Below, piece after piece: positions 59,301 to 64,000 of a DNA stretch of 64,000 nucleotides (position 1 is its first letter; every line of letters starts with the position of its first letter). The position numbers were made by a program, and so were the translations under genes. The notes under the pieces are model-generated. The model was not told where the DNA came from and made no database searches. It saw only the letters and a list, made by a program, of their open reading frames with translations. The stretch is taken from contig JAPMTP010000107.1 in NCBI GenBank assembly GCA_026413225.1, positions 84,412 through 148,411 on the forward strand. Reading direction: 5' to 3'. Origin of the DNA: Otis tarda. Lineage: Eukaryota > Chordata > Aves > Otidiformes > Otididae.

Positions 59301-62300
59301 AAATGACGAACGTCGGACGATTGCTCCCACACCAAAAGTGCCAGCCACTCAAGCTCTTGCTGCTCCTCAGCGGCCATTGGCAGTGCACCTACAGCACCAC
59401 AGACATTGGGGCTCCCTTCTATCCCTAAGGAACAGGGCTTCGACGTTTACCACCAGCTGCACCAGGGCGCCCACTGAAAAAAAACCCCGAAAAATCACGA
59501 ACGTCGGACGATTGCTCCCACACCAAAAGTGCCAGACACTCAAGCTCTTGCTGCTCCTCAGCGGCCATTGGCACTCCACCTACAGCACCAGAGACATTGA
59601 GGCTCCGGGCTTTCCCTGACGAACAGGGCTTCGACGTTTACCACCAGCTGCACCAGAGCGCTCCCTGAAAAAAAACCCCGAAAAATCACGAACGTCGGAC
59701 AATTGCTCCCACACCAAAAGTGCCAGCCACTCAAGCTCTTGCTGCTCCTCAGCGGCCATTGGCAGTGCACCTACAGCAGCACAGACATTGAGGCTTTGGG
59801 CTTTCCCTGACGAACAGGGCTTCGACGTTTACCACCAGCTGCACGTGGTCGCCACATGAAAAAAAAGCTCGAAAAATCATGAACGTCGGACCATTGCTCC
59901 CACACCAAAAGTGCCAGCCACTCAAGCTCTTGCTGCTCCTCAGCGGCCATTGGCAGTGCACCTACAGCACCACAGACTTTAGGACTCCGTGCTATCCCTA
60001 AGGAACAGGGCTTCTACGTTTACCACCAGCTGCACACGGTCGCCCTCTGAAAAAAAACCCCGAAAAATCACGAACGTCGGACGATTGCTCCCACACCAAA
60101 AGTGCCAGCCACTCAAGCTCTTGCTGCTCCTCAGCGGCCATTGGCAGTGCACCTCCAGCAGCACAGACATTGGGGCTCCGGGCTTTCCCTGACGAACAGG
60201 GCTTCGACGTTTACCACCAGCTGCACGTGGGCGCCCACTGAAAAAAAAACCCGAAAAAATCACGAACGTCGGAAGATTGCTCCCACACCAAAAGTGCCAG
60301 CCACTCAAGCTCTTGCTGCTCCTCAGTGGCCATTGGCAGCGCACCTACAGCACCACAGACATTGGGGCTCCGGGCTTTCCCTGACGAACAGGGCTTCGAC
60401 GTTTACCACCAGCTGCACCTGATCGCTCCATTATAAAAAACCCCAAGAAATCACGAACGTCGGACCATTGCTCCCACACCAAAAGTCCCAGCAACTCAAG
60501 CTCTTGCTGCTCCTCAGCAGCCATTGGCAGCGCACCTACAGCACCACAGACTTTAGGACTCCCTGCTATCCCTGAAGAACAGGGCTTCTATGTTTAACAC
60601 CAGCTGCACGTGGGCGCCCACTGGAAAAAAGTCTCGAAAAATCACAAACGTCGGACCATTGCTCCCACACCAAAAGTGCCAGCCACTCAAGCTCTTGCTG
60701 CTCCTCAGCGGCCATTGGCAGTGCATCTACAGCAGGACAGACATTGGGGCTCCGGGCTTTCCCTGACGAACAGGGCTTCGACGTTTACCACAAGCTGCAC
60801 TTAGGCGCCCCCTGAAAAAAAACCCAAAAAATCACGAACATCGGACGATTGCTCCCACACCAAAAGTGCCAGCCACTCAAGCTCTTGCTGCTCCTCAGCG
60901 GCTATTGGCAGCACACCTACAGCAGCACAGACACTGGGGCTCCGGGCTTTCCCTGACGAACAGGGCTTAGACGTTTACACCCAGGTGCACCTGGGCGCCC
61001 ACTGAAAAATAAGCCCGAAAAATCACGAACGTCGGACCATTGCTCCCACACCAAAAGTGCCAGCCACTCAAGCTCTTGCTGCTCCTCAGCGGCCATTGGC
61101 AGTGCACCTACCGCACCAGAGACATTGAGGCTCCGGGCTTTCCCTGACGAACAGGGCTTCGACGTTTACCACCAGGTGCACGTGGGCGCCCACTGAAAAA
61201 AAACCCCAAAAAATCACGAACGTCGGAAGATTGCTCCCACACCAAAAGTGCCAGCCACTCAAGCTCTTGCTGCTCCTCAGCGGCCATTGGCAGTGCACCT
61301 ACAGCACCAGAGACATTGGGGCTCCGGGCTTTCCCTGACGAACAGGGCTTCGACGTTTACCACCAGCTGCACAAGAGCGCTCCTTGAAAAAAACCCCGAA
61401 GAATCACCAACGTCGGACAATTGCTCCCACACCAAAAGTGCCATCCACTCAAGCTCTTGCTGCTCCTCAGTGGCCATTGGCAGTGCACCTACAGCAGCAC
61501 AGACATTGAGGCTTCGGGCTTTCCCTGACGAACAGAGCTTCGACGTTTACCACCAGCTGCACGTGGGCGCTCACTGAAAAAAAACCCCGAAAAATCACGA
61601 ACGTCGGACCATTGCTCCACACCAAAAGTGCCAGCCACTCAAGCTCTTGCTGCTCCTCAGCGGCCATTGGCAGTGCACCTACAGCACCACAGACATTGGG
61701 GCTCCGGGCTTTCCCTGACCAACAGCGCTTCGACGATTACCACAAGCTGCATCACGGACGCCCACTGAAAAAAACCCCGAAAAATCACGAACGTTGGACA
61801 ATTGCTCCCACACCAAAAGTGCCAGCCACTCAAGCTCTTGCTGCTCCTCAGCGGCCATTGGCAGTCGCACCTACAGCAGCACAGACATTGGGGCTCCGGG
61901 CTTTCCCTGACGAACAGGGCTTCGACGTTTACCATCAGCTGCACGTGGGCGCTCCCCTAAAAAAAACCCACAAAAAATCACGAACGTCGGAAGATTGCTC
62001 CCACACCAAAAGTGCCAGCCACTCAAGCTCTTGCTGCTCCTCAGTGGCCATTGGCAGCGCACCTACAGCAGCACAGACATTGGGGCTCCGGCCTTTCCCT
62101 GACGAACAGGGCTTAGACGTTTACCACCAGCTGCACTTGAGGGCTCTCACTTATAAAAAACCCCAAAAAATCACAAACGTCGGACCATTGCTCCCACAAC
62201 AAAAGTGTCAGCAACTCAAGCTCTTGCTGCTCCTAAGCGGCCATTGGCAGCGCACGTACAGCACCACAGACATTGGGGCTCCGGGCTTTCCCTGAGGAAC

Positions 62301-63097
62301 AGAGCTTCAACGTTTACCACCAGCTGCACGTGGGAGCCACCTGGAAAAAATACCCAAAAAATCACGAACGTCGGACCATTGCTCCCACACCAAAAGTGCC
62401 AGCCACTCAAGCTCTTGCTGCTCCTCAGCGGCCATTGGCAGTGCATCTACAGCATCACAGACATTGGGGCTCCGGGCTGTGTCTGACAAACAGGGCTTCG
62501 ACGTTTACCACCAGCTGCAGGTAGTCAGCCACCTGAAAAATAACCCCGAGAAATCATGAACGTCGGACGATTGCTCCCACACCAAAAGTGCCAGCCACTC
62601 AAGCTCTTGCTGCTCCTCAGCGGCCATTGGCAGTCCATCTACAGCAGCACAGACATTGGGGCTCCGTGCTTTCCCTGACGAACAGGGCTTCGACGTTTAC
62701 CACCAGCTGCACATGGGCGCCCCCTGAAAAAAAACCCCGAAAATCACGAACGTCGGACGATTGTACCCACACCAAAATTGCCAGCCACTCAAGCTCTTGC
62801 TGCTCCTCAGCGGCCATTGGCAGTCCACCTAGAGCACCACAGACATTGGGGCTCCGGACTTTCCCCTGACGAACAGGGCTTTGACGTTTACCACCAGCTG
62901 CACGTGGGCGCCCACTGAAAATAAACCCCGAAAAATCACCAACGTCGGAAGATTGCTCCCACACCAAAAGTGCCAGCCACTCAAGCTCTTGCTGCTCCTC
63001 AGCGGCCATTGGCAGTGCACCTACAGCACCACAGACATTGGGGCTCCGGGCTTTCCCTGACGAACAGGGCTTCGACGTTTACCACCAGCTGCACTTT
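53341..63097 (-). repeat. 25-26 monomer higher-order periodicity, right array
   Basis: The spacer variant CACTTTATCGCTCCCTGA occurs at 53,341, 58,126 and 63,097 (counted at TATCG), spacings 4,785 and 4,971 bp, that is 25 and 26 monomers. Flanking monomers also correspond: 53,214-53,600 matches 62,970-63,356 (shift 9,756). This is the same scale as the ~4.96-kb block of the left array. Confidence 0.75.
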
Positions 63098-64000
63098 ATC
63101 GCTCCCTGAAAAAAACCCCGAAAAATCACAAACGTCGGACGATTGCTCCCACACCAAAAGTGCCAGACACTCAAGCTCTTGCTGCTCCTCAGCGGCCATT
63201 GGCACTCCACGTACTGCACCAGAGACATTGGGGCTCCGCGCTTTCCCTGATGAACAGGGCTTCGACGTTTACCACCAGCTGCACCAGGGCGCCCCGTGAA
63301 AAAATAACCCCGAAAAATCACGAACGTCGGACCATTGCTCCCACACCAAAAGTGCCAGCCACTCAAGCTCTTGCTGCTCCTCAGCGGCCATTGGCAGCGC
63401 ACCTACAGCACCACAGACATTGGGGCTCCAGGCTTTCCCTGACGAACAGGGCTTTGACGTTTACCACCAGCTGCACCAGGGCGCCACCTGGAAAAAAAGC
63501 CCGAAAAATCACGGACGTCGGACAATTGCTCCCACACCAAAAAGTGCCAGCCACTCAAGCTCTTGCTGCTCCTCAGCGGCCATTGGCAGCGCACCTACAG
63601 CAGCACAGACATTGGGGCTCCGTGCTTTCCCTGACGAACAGGGCTTCGACGTTTACCACCAGCTGCACGTGGTCACCACCTGGAAAAAAGTCTCGAAAAA
63701 TCACGAACGTCGGACCATTGCTCCCACACCAAAAGTGCCAGCCACTCAAGCTCTTGCTGCTCCTCAGCGGCCATTGGCAGTGCACCTACAGCAGCACAGA
63801 CATTGGGGCTCCGGGCTTTCCCTGACGAACAGGGCTTCGACGGTTACCACCAGGTGCACGTTTGCGCCCACTGAAAAAAAAGCCCGAAAAATCACGAACG
63901 TCGGACCATTGCTCCCACACCAAAAGTGCCAGCCACTCAAGCTCTTGCTGCTCCTCAGCGGCCATTGGCAGTGCACCTACAGCACCACAGACATTGGGGC

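Larger units (their letters stand above)
50130..64000 (-). repeat. ~191-bp satellite array, right, homogeneous part
   Basis: Tandem monomers in - orientation with the same consensus as the left main array (CTCAGCGGCCATTGGCAG, GACATTGGGGCTCCGGGC, GACGAACAGGGCTTCGACGT, CCCCGAAAAATCACGAACGT). Some monomers have a changed sequence, such as ACTTTACGACTCCGTGCTAT at about 50,983, 52,895 and 59,970, that recurs at intervals and marks higher-order structure. The array reaches the window end. No gene or other feature is seen inside. Confidence 0.97.

Noticed and set aside
1-64000. Regular repeats considered as a CRISPR array or bacterial sequence
   Set aside because: The repeats are contiguous without unique spacers, and retroviral pol, LTRs with TATA/AATAAA and target duplications show a vertebrate genome.

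Overview
The window is eukaryotic and almost certainly avian, probably songbird. It is a non-coding satellite block with no intact gene. Evidence for a bird: a solo LTR at 28,489-28,930 and 45,358-45,800 resembles, from memory, an LTR family abundant in songbird genomes. The decayed retrovirus is class I (gammaretrovirus-like). The satellite monomer is ~191 bp, the length reported for a putative centromeric satellite of zebra finch (Tgut191A). I could not compare sequences, so the species is an inference.

Layout. (1) 1-27,600: tandem ~191-bp satellite, here called + orientation; homogeneous up to ~22,990, then clearly diverged toward the array edge. (2) 27,600-27,868: a short satellite stub in - orientation. 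(3) 27,869-34,389: a 5'-truncated endogenous retrovirus (ERV) on the minus strand, carrying two other LTRs in the opposite orientation. (4) 34,390-39,887: a GC- and CpG-rich core. Its first ~590 bp are + oriented. After a CA-rich junction come about six and a half tandem units of 744 bp in - orientation. Each 744-bp unit is itself four ancient ~190-bp monomers related to the outer satellite. (5) 39,888-46,422: the mirror copy of the ERV on the plus strand. (6) 46,423-46,690: a + oriented satellite stub. (7) 46,690-64,000: satellite in - orientation, first diverged (to ~50,130), then homogeneous.

The whole is a large palindrome. Left and right positions add up to about 74,277-74,293 over the ERV and inner satellite edges; the 744-bp array forms an asymmetric loop of ~4.3 kb. 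The arms are nearly identical through the ERV and become a patchwork of matching and missing monomers further out. Both homogeneous arrays also show higher-order structure of about 25-26 monomers (~4.8-5.0 kb); in the left array one ~4.96-kb block is duplicated almost perfectly in tandem.

The ERV cannot produce virus: the 5' LTR and most of gag are gone, env is reduced to its two ends, pol has several frameshifts shared by both copies, and a catalytic residue of the polymerase is replaced. Promoter elements may still matter. The ERV 3' LTRs point outward into the two satellite arrays, whereas the nested solo LTRs point inward over pol and the core.
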